The notes under the pieces: model-generated
Told to the model about the DNA's origin: nothing
Databases searched by the model: none
Seen by the model: the letters and a program-made list of their open reading frames with translations, nothing else
Made by a program: the position numbers and the translations under genes
Shown: positions 12,401-26,517 of the stretch, one piece after another
Layout of the letters: each line of letters opens with the position of its first letter
How positions within the stretch are numbered: position 1 is the stretch's first letter
Source: Purshia tridentata
Taxonomy: Eukaryota > Streptophyta > Magnoliopsida > Rosales > Rosaceae
DNA: 64,000 bases
Assembly: GCA_003254885.1 (NCBI GenBank)
Contig: QANT01001248.1
Span: 43,195 to 107,194 of the forward strand
Direction of reading: 5' to 3'

Positions 12401-15095
12401 ATCAGTAGAAGTGCAGTTTATACCCTTTTGTTCTAATATGATGTTGGTTTGCTGTTCCTATTTCTCGTGTGCATGCTACGTCAACATCACTTCTGCTTTG
12501 ATCTGGGTTCAGGAAGATCGGAATTCTGATACTGGCAATGAAGCTGAGGTTAGGGAGTCAACTCTGTTTGCCCATGCTTGCTTTCTCATCAAAAGTATGT
12601 CACAGAGAGAGGAACACATTAGGGATGTTGCTGTGAACTTGCTGACTCAGCTTAGAGATAGGTTTCCTCAGGTAAGATTGTATTGGTAAACTTGACTCAT
12701 TTACTTGATTGTTAATCAGTGCTCATTGCTATTCAACTTGTGTAGAAATTTGAAACAAATGGAACTACATGAATGCAGGTCCTGTGGAATTCATCTTGTG
12801 TTGATTCCCTGCTATTTTCATTTCATAATGATTCGCTGTCTACTGTTGTCAATGATCCTGCATGGGTGGTGACAATTCGTTCTTTGTACCAAAAGATTGT
12901 TCGAGAGTGGATCATCAAGTCACTTTCATATGCTCCCTGCTCTAGCCAGGGTCTTCTACAGGTTGACCACTATACATTCCATCCATGAAGTTTATAAGTT
13001 TCCAAATCTGTGAACATTCATGTGGTATGCCAGTCCTACATTGGTAAATAATGTTCATTTTATCATGCTCAGAGAATTAATCTAGTTTTATATAGTCTTA
13101 TAAAAAGAAAAGAAATATGGTGTTACCTGTGAAGGATAACAATGGTGATGGTGGTAGTGATTGCTGTAGGTTATGCATGTTGTCATATCTTATTATTGTA
13201 GTCTTATTATATATTCTGTAAAATCATATCTAAAATATTCATGTTGTAAAATATATTATCTACAATACTAAGAAATTAAGAACCCCATGTTCCTTCAATT
13301 ATCTTCAATCATTTCACATTGACATATTCTCAAGAGTGGGTAGTCTGCATTGTGGACATGCTGCTGTTCGAATGGCAGCTCAAGTTTGTGTCTTTTTTTT
13401 TTTTTGAAGTTTAGATTTTAGTCCTGATATGTTTCATCACTTTAGTTTTTAGGGTGTAGAATAGCTGTTCAAAATGTAGGGTGTAGCTCTCAAATTTGGG
13501 TGTTAGTTAAGCCCTAAATCCTAAGCCCTAAATGAGGGGCTTTTCTACAAAATTTTTCGTGCCATTTGATTGGCCAGAAGCCCATCCAAGTTTAAAGTTG
13601 ATAAATAAGCCCATCCAGGTACCAAATATCAAATGATTGAGTCTTACTTTTCTTGTCTTTAATGCAATCTACACATATATTTTAGGTCTATTACTTCGGA
13701 GTCTGTTATTCATTGTGTTTGAGTCTCTCTATATCACATGATCAATGTCTTAGATGTAGTCAATTATTTCTTATAGAATTCCTAAGCGTATTATTTTGGT
13801 CTTTCTAGATTCATATGCCAATAGACCCTTATAGCAAGGGCTACTCTTGAAAGTAAAACAGTGAAATAAATTGAAGTTTATGTGATTTCCACTTGTGTGT
13901 GATGTGTGAGTTGACTTGGAGCGAGTCAAAGAAACCTCTGGTTTGATGCTGGAATTTTTCTAATTTCTCTCTTTGCCCTACATTAATTTTTTGCTTCTTT
14001 GGTTGTGGGGTAGTGGTTGTGGTAGTAAGGTTAATGCTGGTTTTTTCTTTTTGTCTGATTGTTTCTTTCTTTTATTTGCATATTGCAGGAAAAGCTCTGT
14101 AAAGCCAACAATTGGCAAAGAGCACAGCATACATCTGATGTAGTTTCTCTTTTATCTGAGATAAGGATTGGCACAGGTAAAACTGATTGCTGGAATGGCA
14201 TACAAACAGCAAATATTCCTGCAGTCATGGCTGCTGCAGCTGCAGCATCAGGAGGAAACTTAAAATTAACTGAAGCCTTCAATTTGGAGGTGCTCAGTAC
14301 TGCTATAGTCAGTGCGACAGTGAAGTGCAACCATGCTGGAGAAATTGTTGGCATGAGAAGGTTGTATAACAACATTGGTGGATTTCAATCTGGTACTGCG
14401 CCAACTGGATTTGGTGCTGGCTTTCAAAGGTTGATCTCGGGAGCATTTCAACAGCAACAAGCTGAGGATGATTCATTTAATGGGATTTTGCTCACAAAGT
14501 TTGTGCGTTTACTACAACAATTTGTTAATACTGCAGAGAAAGGTGGGGAAGTGGACAAGTCACAATTTCGCGAAACTTGTTCTCAGGCAACTGCATTACT
14601 TCTGTCAAATCTGGTAAAGATGTGCTATTTATCTTCATTCTTGCTTTCCCAATTTTTAAGGCTTCATGTTTCTTTTTCTGATTTGTTAGCATTTTCTGTT
14701 TCATTTTCAGGGCTCTAATTCAAAGTCAAATATAGAGGGATTCTCACAACTTCTCCGTCTTCTCTGCTGGTGCCCAGCTTACATTTCTACACCTGATGCA
14801 ATGGAAACTGGTGTTTTCATTTGGACTTGGTTAGTTTCTGCTGCACCTGAACTGGGGTCTCTAGTCCTTGCGGAGCTTGTTGATGCATGGTTATGGACCA
14901 TTGATACAAAACGTGGTATCTTTGCTTCTGATGTAAAATTTTCTGGGCCTGCTGCAAAATTAAGGCCTCACCTTTCTCCTGGAGAGCCAGAAGCGCTGCC
15001 TGAAATTGATCCTGTGGAGCAAATAATGGCTCATAGATTATGGCTTGGATTTTTCATTGACCGCTTTGAGGTTAGGAATTTGCTAGATCTCTCTC

Positions 15096-15142
<47 letters not shown>

Positions 15143-15985
15143 ATACATGTGTGTGTGATGTTATTTTCCTTTGTTCAGCATGAATTAGATTGCATGTATG
15201 ACTAATTAATGACTATTTCTTACTGCTAATCACCCATGCTAGTATCTGGTAATGTGTTTGAAGTTGAGTATGGGAATCAAAGTATACTTTCTTTGCTGAC
15301 TACTTTAACAAGTCTAAAAGACATTGATATTGGAAGACTATTCAAAACTAATGGTGTATGTGTTTTGATGATTGTCTACCTGTTGGAGCATGCATTCTCA
15401 ATGAAAAGTTGTTTATTGTGTAGAAGATGTCTCCATTTATGTTTCTCAATTGTTAACCTGGTAATATGTGTGCTTAACATATATTCTTTTTCTTCTTATA
15501 TTGATTGGCTGTATAGGTAGTTCGACACAATAGTGTTGAGCAACTCTTGCTCCTTGGTCGAATGTTACAAGGGACTACAAAGCTGCCCTGGAATTTTTCA
15601 CATCATCCTGCAGCTACTGGTACTTTTTTTACCATCATGCTTCTTGGGCTCAAGTTTTGCACATGCCAATCCCAACGAAATTTGCAGAACTTTAAAACAG
15701 GGCTTCAGTTGCTGGAAGACCGGATTTACAGGTGACTGCAATTAAGTCTTTTTACTGCCAATTTTTTCCAGCATTCTTAGATATATTTATTTATTGGTTT
15801 TTTTAACACTTCATTGACTAATATATGTGAGCACCTTAGCTTGCATGTTGCACTTGTATAATTGCCTTCATGCAGATGAACTTTTATTTCATTGTTTTTT
15901 GGGTGCTATGAACTTTTAGTTCTAGTTCATTTGCATGTGGTGATGTTTGTAGAAACAACTGAAACCAAGATAATTGTGTATATGA

Positions 15986-16032
<47 letters not shown>

Positions 16033-19000
16033 ATTTTTGGATCTTGGGGGTTCTAGTTAACCATGCGTGAACTGTGTTCATGACAAGTCAGTAATTCATT
16101 CTGATTTGGATTCTACTGAAATTGAGAATGCCTTATTGGTATTATATGGATTCAATTTGTCCTAAATTTTCCAGATTTTGTGGTCATTTGAAAATTCCAG
16201 GACACTGGTGCGATGATTAGGGCGTGTATTCTTTTCATGAATAAAGGTTTTTTAATTCTGGATTCAATTTGGATCCTTGGTAGGGAAATTTACAAGGTAA
16301 CGCTAGACAGCCTCAAGGTTACTATATACACATATATTTGCGTTTGATGAATAGCTAAAGGCTAGCATGAAACAAGGTGACTTATAGATGATCAAGCACT
16401 AGGATTCCTAGTGAGTAATTTCCACCTAACAAATTCGAATTGTAACTAATCTAGTGGGTCTTTTGTATACTGATGGTATCTTGCAAATTATCAGCTTTTT
16501 GCAAAAATGAAGGTATTGTTTTCCCCATTATCGGGATTGGCTGCCGCTTACCGCTCCCAGTTTATTTTTTTATCAAGTTATCCGATCCAAAGCTACTTCT
16601 GATATTTACTAAATATCAGTGGATGCCGAATATACCAGAATATTTAGAAGGTTGATGTAGGAATTTGAGTACTTCTTACATGTTTGCTGGCCCTGACCTT
16701 CTCTGTTGTAGTCCTACATGACTGCAACCTTCTCAAATTTTTTTTTACCTGCAGTCATAATTGTTAATTAGCAATATGCTCTTTATTTCTCGTTTTTTTT
16801 TTATAGCTTCGGAGCCTTTATGGCTATATGATAGTCACTGCGTTTTGCAAATATGAATTTGCAAAATTTGTATTGTTGATGTTCTATAGAGGGAAGTTTG
16901 GCTGTAAGACTGGACGGTAATTTTAATACTTGACATTTGGTATATTTACTCTACCCAAGCCCATTAATGATATAAAATTTCTCATATGAAGGTTTCTGTT
17001 TTATAAAGAATGAATGGAACTTTATGTCCCATATGCATACTAGCAAGTTGGTTTCTGATTTTGGCTCATTAATGATTTGTACAGTCTTGCAGTCTAGCAT
17101 GTAGGTTCTTATGTAACTTCTGTTCAAGTTAAATTACCTTCTCAAATCTGTTTGAAACATGAAAATTTCTCTTTATGCATGTTGCAGGGCCTCTTTGGGT
17201 TGGTTTGCTTATGAGCCTGAATGGTATGACACAAGCTATATGAACTTTTCTCAGAGTGAAGCTCAATCTGTCTCTGTATTTTTCCACTACCTTTCAAATG
17301 ATCGAGTAGATGTAGCAGTCCAATCTGATTCAAAAGGGAGAGGACGTGAAAATGGAAGCACTTTGGTTGATGCGGTAAGATGACTATGGTTGCGGCATAA
17401 GGATTTGCAGCCATTAGAGTTTTGATTTAATGATTCTTCTTCATGAAGAGGATTTCTAATGCATTCTTATTTTCGGTTGTCTCTATTATTGGAGTTTAGT
17501 GAGGTTTTTCTGCAATCCATCCATAAAATCACTTAAATGCTTGCAGAATGATCAATATCACCCAGTATGGGGTCAGATGGAGAGCTATGCTGTGGGAAGA
17601 GAAAAGCGGAAACAGCTACTTTTGATGCTATGCCAGCATGAGGCTGACAGACTTGAAGTTTGGTCGCAACCCACTAATTCAAAGTAATCTTTTATTGGCA
17701 TATCTAGTCATCACATTGTTTAAGTTTTTATATCCTTTTTTCATTACCCATGGTTTCATGTAAATGTTAATTTATTGGTTTTTTAATTGCCATGGACTTT
17801 CAGGGAGAGTGCCTCTTCTCGGCCAAAAATTAGTTCGGATAAATGGATTGAATGTGCTAGGACTGCCTTTTCTGTAGATCCTCGAATTGCTTTATCCCTG
17901 GCCTCAAGGTTCCCAGCAAACACATTCTTGAAGACTGAAATAACCCAGCTGGTCCAGGTATGGGTGTCTTTAATCAGGAGTGTAATTGCAAAGGTTTTGA
18001 TTTGGCTTACTGAGATGAACAAATGGAATTGATTGGGTGACTGAAAACACTTGTCACACTGGAACTTTGTTGTTTCTAAAGTTGAAACCAGTATTGTCGA
18101 TCCAATATTTTACATTCTAGAAATTCTGTGTATTTTGAATTTAATAGTTTAATACAATCAGAATCAGTTAGCCTTGTCCAATTATGATAAATTTATTATT
18201 TTTTCAATTTGTAATTGTTATCAATTCTCTGTTGATGTGAACCTTATCACACTTGTTACTCAATGGGATCTTCTAGTTATTACATCCTGGTTGTAATAGG
18301 TTCCTTTTTGTTTTGGCAGTCACATATATTGGACATCCGCTCCATTCCTCAGGCATTGCCATATTTTGTTACCCCAAAGGCAGTTGATGAAAATTCGGCA
18401 CTTTTGCAACAGTTGCCACACTGGGCTGCTTGTTCAATCACACAAGCTCTTGAGTTCCTCAGTCCAGCATATAAGGGGCATCCTCGTGTCATGGCATATG
18501 TTCTAAGGGTTCTGGAGTCTTACCCTCCTGAACGAGTAACTTTCTTCATGCCACAGCTAGTGCAGGCTCTGCGATATGATGAAGAGGTGGGTCACTTAAT
18601 GGAAGTTGTCATTCTTAATTGTTTCAACTGCATTTGTTTTTATTCAGTGTTGTATTAGGACCGTTATTGGAAATGTTAATTGCATAAGTCAAAGTTGAGT
18701 CTCTTACTTCATTCTATTTGTATCCCATTCTTGTTAATATTTTAGAATCCTCATGTTCTCAATCCCATACCATAAAGTGATAAATTCATACTCAAACTCC
18801 TGATTATAAGAATAATTTTTTATTGACATCTAGATCTATAACTTTCTACCCATCTTAGGGAGATCTTCAGCTATCGTAAATATTCGTGATTGCGCCTTAT
18901 TTTATGTCTGGTTGATTTTGAGTAAACATATGGCCATTTTTGAAGAATTAAGCTGGTCGTTACATATTTTAAATCTTAGATTACAGAACATGAATTAAAC

Positions 19001-22000
19001 TATGTTTTCTTGTTGTGTATATGGACAACTACTCTCCTCTTTGTTTATGATACAATTTGGAGTTTCTGATGTGTGCAAATGAGTATAGATCCAATCAAGA
19101 CTAGATAATTAAGATCATATGTTGGCATCTTTCTCCCATATAATGTGATAACATAGGTCTAACTCATTTTGTATGAATAAAGTATTTGCATCAGTGTTGG
19201 TGTGCTAGAACACATTTTCAAGAGTGTTTGATCATATTCCGGTCCTGATTCTGAAGAAAATCCCTTTTCAGTGTATGCACTTCTACTTCTGGGAAAATAC
19301 TTCTCATCCATCAGTTTTGTCTGTGAGTGTGTGCATGCAGATGTTTATTAATGCATACATTATTTTTATTTTATTTTTTAAAAAGTGCATACACTACCTA
19401 CGTACATTGGTTGTAACTGATATGAATCATGTGAAACTAATGGAATGTCTTCTAGAGAAAAAGCGGAAAAAATGGAACATTGTAGATGAATATATTTTAG
19501 GTGAATTACTGGCTTTCTGTAAGTTGTTTACTAGTTTTTTCCCTCTTTACAAGTAATAATATTATACTATTAAGATGTCAGTACAAATCTGTATGCTTTT
19601 TATATTCTAAATATTTAAAATTAGGAATTGAAATCACAGTTGAAATAAAATCTATCACATATATATATTATGGTCCAATTATCCAAACTGTTTATTGTTT
19701 AGGTCCCCTTTAGTATCAACTCTACATATCATAGTTAAATAGTATGCCATTTAGCCATCTAATTGTGACGGAACAGACAGACAAACATAATGTTTCCAAT
19801 AAACACTAAAATGATAAAGAGAATCAACTGGCTAAAGGATTTTTGATTTGGCTTATTGTTTTGGACAGATGATTTTTGAATGAAGAACAAATACATGGTC
19901 ACTTTTGAGTCATTAGGCCATGTTGCAGGGTGGGCCTCATCAATGTGGTTATTTCTTTTCTTAGAAAAAGGATGTCCACCATAGGAACTCCACACACACA
20001 CACACACACAGAGTGACAGCTTCTCTGACGATTGTGTGGTCCGATTCCTGATAGGTTTTAATACTTTAAGGGGTACAAATGCCCCAAAACCTGAGAGCTA
20101 AATGTTAAACCTTAAGTCTTAAACAGGTGAAAAACAAAATTAAAAAGGGCCGCTCGATCTTCCTTGGGTTGATTGATGATGTAGTCAAGCAGATTGGGAT
20201 CCTGTTAAGGAAGAGGACTAAATATTTATTGTGTATAGTCATTAGTCAGTGCAATCACATTTTTGTAACCCAAATTGGTTGGCATGGGCTTTTGAGCACT
20301 AGGTCTAGGATGCTTAATTGGACCATACGTACTGGAGTTGCAAGTCCATTTAATACCATTCTGCATACTTTGTGTTGCTGCTTGTAAGTAGTTTGTTATA
20401 TATCTGATTTCTACGTAAATTATTTTGCAGAAATTAGTGGAAGGTTATCTGTTAAGAGCAACTCAAAGAAGTGATATATTTGCTCATATTTTAATCTGGC
20501 ACTTACAGGTGAAGCCTGGTTCTCTCTCTCTCTCTCTCTCTCGTGCAAACCCACAAATCCACATATGCACAGAGACTTTTGATTGAAAGCATATTCTCAT
20601 ATACCGTCAATGTATTAATTGATTTTTGGTTTGTTTTGTAATAAGTAGTGTGTTTACGATGGCAGGGTGAGACGTTTCCAGAACCAGAAAAAGATACTGC
20701 AAAAGATACTGGAAAAGATACTGTGAAGGATATTGTCTCTGCAAAGGTATGCCCAGAATTGGGAAGTGGCTTTGTGTTTTTACTTTTTAATGGGTGAACT
20801 CAGTTGACACCACATAATTTAGGCATAATGTTAACTTTTATTCTTGATGCCACAGAAATTTCTGATTCCAAATAGAAAGTTAGAACCTTGAATATGTTGG
20901 TTGGCATTGCTTTGAATACAAGTTCAGCATTGCATTATTTGAAGTTTAGACAATACATGATAAATAATAACATAAAGTTATGTATAAAAGAAATATAAAT
21001 TACGAGATAAATAGAAACAGTGACATCTAGTATGCTGAATTCTGTTGTATGCTAGATGCAAAGGAGTATCCATAAGTGTTTTTGTGTTTTTTGTTTTCTT
21101 TTGGGGGAAATTTCTTTCAATGATAATTTTATTTCTCATACAGATTGAAACTTTTCATTCAATGATTTGTATTATTTACCTTAATAGCATTCAAAGAGGG
21201 GAAGTTTTGTTGGTGACCATGTTGTGTAAAATGTATTTTTTGGCTATTTTCAAGTACCAAGATACGTTTAATATGTGATCTTTTTGGTGATACTTATTGC
21301 ATGTCTTCACGCCCTGCATTGTAATTCACTGAAGTTGGCCAATATAAATTTTCAAGGAGCAAAGTCCTTAAATTTGGTACAGATGTTTGTTTTATCTATG
21401 TACTTCTGCATAAATTGACAGTATGAGCTTAGAAGATACTTTTTCATTCTTGGAAATATTATATGCTAGTTGGCAGCCTCACCCATTAACTTATAAGTCA
21501 GGTCCAATATGCATAGTTGTGGCACAAGAAATTTTCATACTAGTTTGCTAATGCAGAGTCTGTTATCGAACACTCATTGCATCACCAAAAAATTGTAGTT
21601 CCATTCTGTATCTGTGCCAGATCTTGGTATGTGTTGAACGGCAGAAGCTAAAATATGTTTGCATGGTTTCTGCATCAGTAGCACAAACTTTTGTAAAAGG
21701 TTTCTAGATTGAATTGCATATTTACAAACGTTCATATGGTCCAGGTTTTCCATTATTCCTTGCTCAATAACTTGTATGTGTTGATGCTGTCATTTCAGAA
21801 TAGTGCGTTTCAAGCATTGTTGCCACTTGTTAGGCAACACATCGTTGATGGTTTCAATCCCAAGGCGCTTGACATTTTTCAAAGAGAATTTGATTTCTTT
21901 GACAAGGTTACATCTATTTCTGGTGTGCTCTTTCCACTTCCAAAGGAAGAACGTCGAGCTGGTATCCGGAGGTATACCTGTAATCTGTTGATGCTTGAGC

Positions 22001-25000
22001 ATATTTTATACGAGTAATGTTATTTGTACACTGTTAACTGACCATATTAGCTGACCACCTTATATGGTTGTTGATTGGTGATGCCATGTAATTAATGACA
22101 TAAGTTGATATGCATATAATAAAAACTTAAAATCCATGTCAACCCATTTTATTAATTGATATGGCATGACCACATCAGCTGCCACATAAGGTGGTCAACT
22201 AATGTGGTCAGATAAGCGTGTACAAATAGTATTATTTTAGTTTATACACATCCACATGCATACTGCTTGCATGCATGTATGTATGTATGTATGTAAGCAT
22301 GCAGTTTAAGCTAATAGCTAATGTGCTTAAACAGAGAGTTGGAGAAAATTGAACTGATGGGAGAGGATCTCTATTTACCAACTGCTCCTAACAAGCTTGT
22401 CAGGGGCATCCGGGTAGATAGTGGAATACCCTTGCAATCTGCAGCAAAAGTTCCTATAATGATAACATTTAATGTTATCGATCGGGGTGGGGACGAGAAT
22501 GATGTAAAGCCACAAGCTTGTATTTTCAAGGTAAGTTTATCCACATACATTTCAAAGTTGTCTATCTTGTTGATTAGATCCATAAAAGTATTAGTTTAAA
22601 AGCCCCTATGGAAAATCCGTTCTTGTTATTCATTAGTGCAAATCAAACAACCTGCTCATGAAGCCTTTCTTCAAACTTTTCTATTGCAAAAGCCATGCTT
22701 ATCAATAATGGGCTATCCTTCGTTTCCAATTTTCTTGGTTTATATTATGGGATGTTATTAATTTTTCTCCCTTTAAATTAGCTTTCGTGATTTTTAGTTG
22801 TGATCTGTTATTTATAATGGTAGTAATTTGGACATACAAGGAATGCGTATGTTGTTTTCTTTGTTCATAGCTTAACTGAGCTCTCTTTCTTCAAGGTTGG
22901 AGATGATTGTCGTCAAGATGTTCTTGCTCTTCAAGTGATTGCCCTTCTTAGGGACATATTTGAAGCTGTTGGAATTAATCTTTATTTGTTTCCATATGGT
23001 GTACTTCCAACTGGTCCGGAGAGAGGAATAATTGAGGTTTGCATATCTTTCAATTCACTTAGTAGGGTTGTGCATGTGTGAACATGCATGCTTGCATTGC
23101 ATTTGTGCTACTTTGTTGGTTCTTGTGCTGATATATTGCTCATTACTAATTTCCAGTGTACCATTTGAGCATTGGGTTTTTTAAGACGATACATTTTTCA
23201 GTTTTATAATTCAATACTCTACTAGAGAGGGGAGTGGGGGTAGGAAAGCTTCATGCTGCATTTGGCTTCTATCATTATTCTTATTTTTGGCATGGTTTAA
23301 GACATATTCAAAATAAATGCTTCATAAGCCTTTCCTTGAAATGTGTCCTAAAATAAATCTGTTAGAAATGCCTTGATTATGTCCAAGTTAGTTAGGTAAC
23401 CAATGTCTAAGATTTGAGCAAAGGTTTTAATAGTTAATCTTATCCGACTTAAATTTTTGTTAAATCTGCCAAATGAAACCTAAAAGGAAAAAAAAGTTTA
23501 TAGAGGAACCTTTTTCATTTTATTTAACAATACCTCCAACTAATTTGTAAATTATTTTCTCTGTGAGAAGTGAAACAGGGATCAAGTCTTGTCTGCAGCA
23601 TGAGTGAGGCCCATTTGGGTTTGAGGGATTTGAAAGGCTACAGCCTATCTTTTATTTATTTATTAATCTTTTTTGTAGTCTATTTGATGGAAGTCTTGGT
23701 TTTATTAATTCTTTGATGTAGAATTTTCTGGATTTATGGGTCTATTGGTTTCTTTTCCATTGGTACCAACTACTTTTGTCTGGGTTTTCTATATTTAGGT
23801 TGGAATAGCATAAGTTATAGACTTTCTGCCTGGGTCATTGGTTTCTTTTTCGTTGGCTACCTTTGTCTGGGTTTTTTGTATTTAGGTTGGGACAGCACAA
23901 GTAATAGACATTCTGGGACTCAAGTCAGCCAAAAGTAGACTCCAACTTCGATAGTATCATTTTAACCAATAAATTTAAAAAATATTGATTTCATATGAGT
24001 TTTGTTATAGAATTTTTCATTTTAAATTTGGACTAGTGTTAGAGAGAATTTATCTGATATTCATATCTTTAGCTTGCTTTTCTTTGGGCTTCTTTGTCAA
24101 AACATTTCAGGAATATCCATTTTAGTGCAATTATTCTTGATTTGGGGGTCTGTTTTGTTTTGAGTGTTGATAGTTGGGTTCTAGCTGTTGTTTAGTTGTC
24201 TTATGGACTGCTCATTCATCTTGTATTTCTTCCAGTGTTTTTCTAATAAAATTGTGGTCAATATAAAAAAAAAAAAAATTCTTTAGATCTGCTGTGGGAG
24301 TTATGGATGCAATTGGATTTAATTGTATCATAGATTATGAAGGAGTAATTTGTTACTAATGTAAATGCAATTCCAATGGATTTATCAATCGGTTTCTCTT
24401 TGAGCTAAAAGACTGACCATAGACATATCTGCCTTTCTTTCTCAATATATCTTTTGTCTTGCAGGTTGTACCTAATACTCGGAGCAGAAGTCAGATGGGT
24501 GAAACTACCGATGGTGGTTTGTATGAGATATTTCAACAGGACTACGGACCTGTTGGCTCTCCCAGCTTTGAAGCTGCACGTGAAAACTTCATAATCAGCA
24601 GTGCTGGTTATGCAGTTGCCAGCCTTTTACTTCAACCAAAGGATAGGCACAATGGGAATCTTCTGTTTGATAAGTATGATCCATTTATTTTTATTTTCTT
24701 ATTTTTTTTGTCAATATTTTAAATTGTAATGACTAGAGAGTAAATCTGTTATGAGGCACGCCACATGCCTATGACAAGACAACATGACAAACCCAAAAAA
24801 ATGATCTTCTAACCACTGATCTGTTTTGTTAGCTAACTATATATACACATCGTATAAGATCTAAAATACTGGGAATAACTCCGACAGAAAAAAGAAAAAA
24901 AAAAAGAAAACAATACTGGGAATAAGGATAATGGAAAACTGATGCTGAAATGCTTGACAATGCAGTGTGGGAAGGCTTGTTCATATTGATTTTGGTTTCA

Positions 25001-25521
25001 TCTTGGAAACTTCACCGGGTGGAAACATGCGCTTTGAAAGTGCACACTTTAAGCTTAGCCACGAGATGACACAATTGCTAGATCCTTCTGGGGTTATGAA
25101 GAGTGATACCTGGAACCAATTTGTGAGGTAGTAAAGATCTTTATTATTTTTGTTGTTTTTCTTTTGCCTCCTCCCTATGTTTCTGGATGATCTTTTTGTA
25201 GATTTAACTTTTTCTTTAGTTGGTAGAATTCTAAACTTGTATTCTTTTCTGGATATCCACAGCTTGTGCGTGAAAGGATACCTTGCTGCCCGTCGATACA
25301 TGGATGGGATCATTGCCACGGTGTTGTTAATGCTTGACAGTGGACTGCCTTGCTTCAGCCGGGGCGACCCCATTGGAAATCTCCGCAAGAGATTTCATCC
25401 TGAGATGAGTGATCGTGAGGCGGCCAATTTCATGATCCATGTATGCACAGATGCCTACAACAAATGGACCACTGCTGGCTACGACTTGATACAGTATCTA
25501 CAGCAGGGGATTGAGAAGTAA
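6489..25521 (+). CDS. PI4KA1: phosphatidylinositol 4-kinase alpha, 26 coding exons
   Basis: Makes PI4P from phosphatidylinositol; type III alpha kinases act at the plasma membrane in a complex with scaffold proteins. Exons, all GT-AG and in frame: 6489-7472, 7600-7941, 8039-8200, 8559-8735, 8909-9067, 9161-9288, 9468-9774, 11601-11769, 11950-12167, 12513-12671, 12779-12961, 14089-14613, 14711-15070, 15517-15731, 17188-17374, 17547-17683, 17804-17957, 18320-18586, 20431-20508, 20666-20746, 21799-21971, 22335-22530, 22896-23036, 24465-24673, 24966-25127, 25263-25521. The joined frame is 6132 nt, 2043 aa, close to the Arabidopsis protein length as I recall it. The N-terminus ([13 protein letters not shown]) and C-terminus (YLQQGIEK) fit the family. 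Residues about 1471-1611 form the helical PIK domain and about 1664-2043 the kinase. Visible active-site parts: CIFK Lys 1787, catalytic loop DRHNGN 1894-1899, HIDFG with DFG 1912-1914. Exons 1-2 end in phase 0. Intron 7 (1.8 kb), intron 18 (1.8 kb) and intron 23 (1.4 kb) are the longest. Exon ends are my reading and were not checked against RNA. Confidence 0.95.
9946..9987. repeat. (CT)n plus poly-C tract in PI4K intron 7
   Basis: A CT run followed by 19 consecutive C (about 9969-9987), just downstream of the exon 7 donor. Confidence 0.85.
10780..11139. mobile_element. 360-bp MITE in PI4K intron 7
   Basis: The left end GGGTTTTTTTTCAATTTTGG is matched in inverted orientation by the right end (CCAAAATTG then AAAAAAACCC). 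The arms continue through TGTCCCAATTAG and its complement. The element is flanked by a perfect 7-bp direct repeat, TCCTTTA, at 10773-10779 and 11140-11146, consistent with a target-site duplication. It has no coding capacity, so it is a non-autonomous element. Superfamily not assigned. Confidence 0.85.
15089..15137. repeat. (CT)n microsatellite in PI4K intron 13
   Basis: A long, slightly interrupted CT run beginning about 20 nt after the exon 13 donor. Confidence 0.9.
15986..16030. repeat. compound (CT)n(TA)n microsatellite in PI4K intron 14
   Basis: A pure CT run passing directly into a TA run. Confidence 0.9.
19991..20010. repeat. (CA)n microsatellite in PI4K intron 18
   Basis: Ten CA dinucleotides. 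Confidence 0.9.
20690..20737 (+). repeat. 12-bp coding minisatellite in PI4K exon 20
   Basis: AAAGATACTGCA-type units occur four times and encode [16 protein letters not shown] in the charged linker before the kinase domain. The repeat unit is a multiple of three, so copy-number change would keep the frame. Confidence 0.8.
22013..22236. mobile_element. short inverted-repeat element in PI4K intron 21
   Basis: The left arm, running from TATTTGTACAC through GCTGACCACCTTAT, is matched in inverted orientation by the right arm, from ATAAGGTGGTCA to GTGTACAAATA. Each arm is about 55 bp. It has no coding capacity and looks like a MITE. No target-site duplication was convincingly identified. It begins about 42 nt after the exon 21 donor. 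Confidence 0.65.
22271..22294. repeat. (GTAT)n microsatellite in PI4K intron 21
   Basis: Four to five ATGT/GTAT units ending about 40 nt before exon 22. Confidence 0.8.
23744..23915. repeat. 93-bp tandem direct duplication in PI4K intron 23
   Basis: The block ATTGGTTTCTTTTCC...TTTAGGTTGG...TAATAGAC at 23744 is repeated at 23837 with scattered changes. Confidence 0.75.
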
Positions 25522-26483
25522 AAAGGAGATTTCATGGAGCTTCACTACTAAATGTACAAAATTGCCTGTATTTTATAGTAATTATCATCATCTTATAGCT
25601 GCAATTTTTTTCCGGAGGGATTTCCACATCGTAGTGTTGAGAGGAATGTGTAGGAACGGCATCAAATTGAATTCTTTGTATTCTAAGGGTGGGGTGCCTC
25701 GTGGGGTTTGTAAAAATACATTTAGCCATTTTTTATAAATGGAATTTAAAATTTTACTGTTACAATGCAACCAAATTACAAAGAATCCTTTTAAGGATGT
25801 AAAAAGAAATCTTGGGGACGCTTAACTCTTGTTTCTTCTTAAAGTTTCTCATTCATCAAAATCTCTTTAAACCTTGGCATTGCAAAATGTTTTCAACTCT
25901 AATAGTTTCTCCTTTCTCTTGGCAGCAGTGAATGTTGATGGCTAAGCAACTGGTAGACGACAACTATATCTTATAAACTAAAGCTGTTAGGAATTGACCA
26001 AAAATATTGTATCAGGTATAAGTGTATAATGCAATTTTGATTTATACCTTACAAATCAACAAAAAAGTGGAGAATTTGAATTGAAGACCTCAAAATGATA
26101 ATGTATATTAGTAAGGGGTGTATGATAGCCCTTGAGCCACTTTTTTATGAATCCAAATCATATAATAACTAACGAACTTTGTGATTCTCTTTAGGATCGA
26201 ATGCATCCATATTTTTCAAGGTAAAAGTTTGCAATGCCATAAAATTCGAAGTCATGAAATGTGAGCTGTTAAAAAAGAAAATTAAAAGAAAAAAAAAGGG
26301 ACAAAAACTAGAATTAAACAAGAATCAGAGAGTCCTGAGAGTAATACCCTTATATTGATCACGACTTCTTTAATTATATTTTCTCACAATTTCTCAGTCG
26401 CCAAGCAATACATAAATACAACATAAAAGATGTAAATACAAATTTGAAAAAAAAAAAAAAAAAAAAAAAAAGGGGACGGAAAN

Positions 26484-26517
<34 letters not shown>

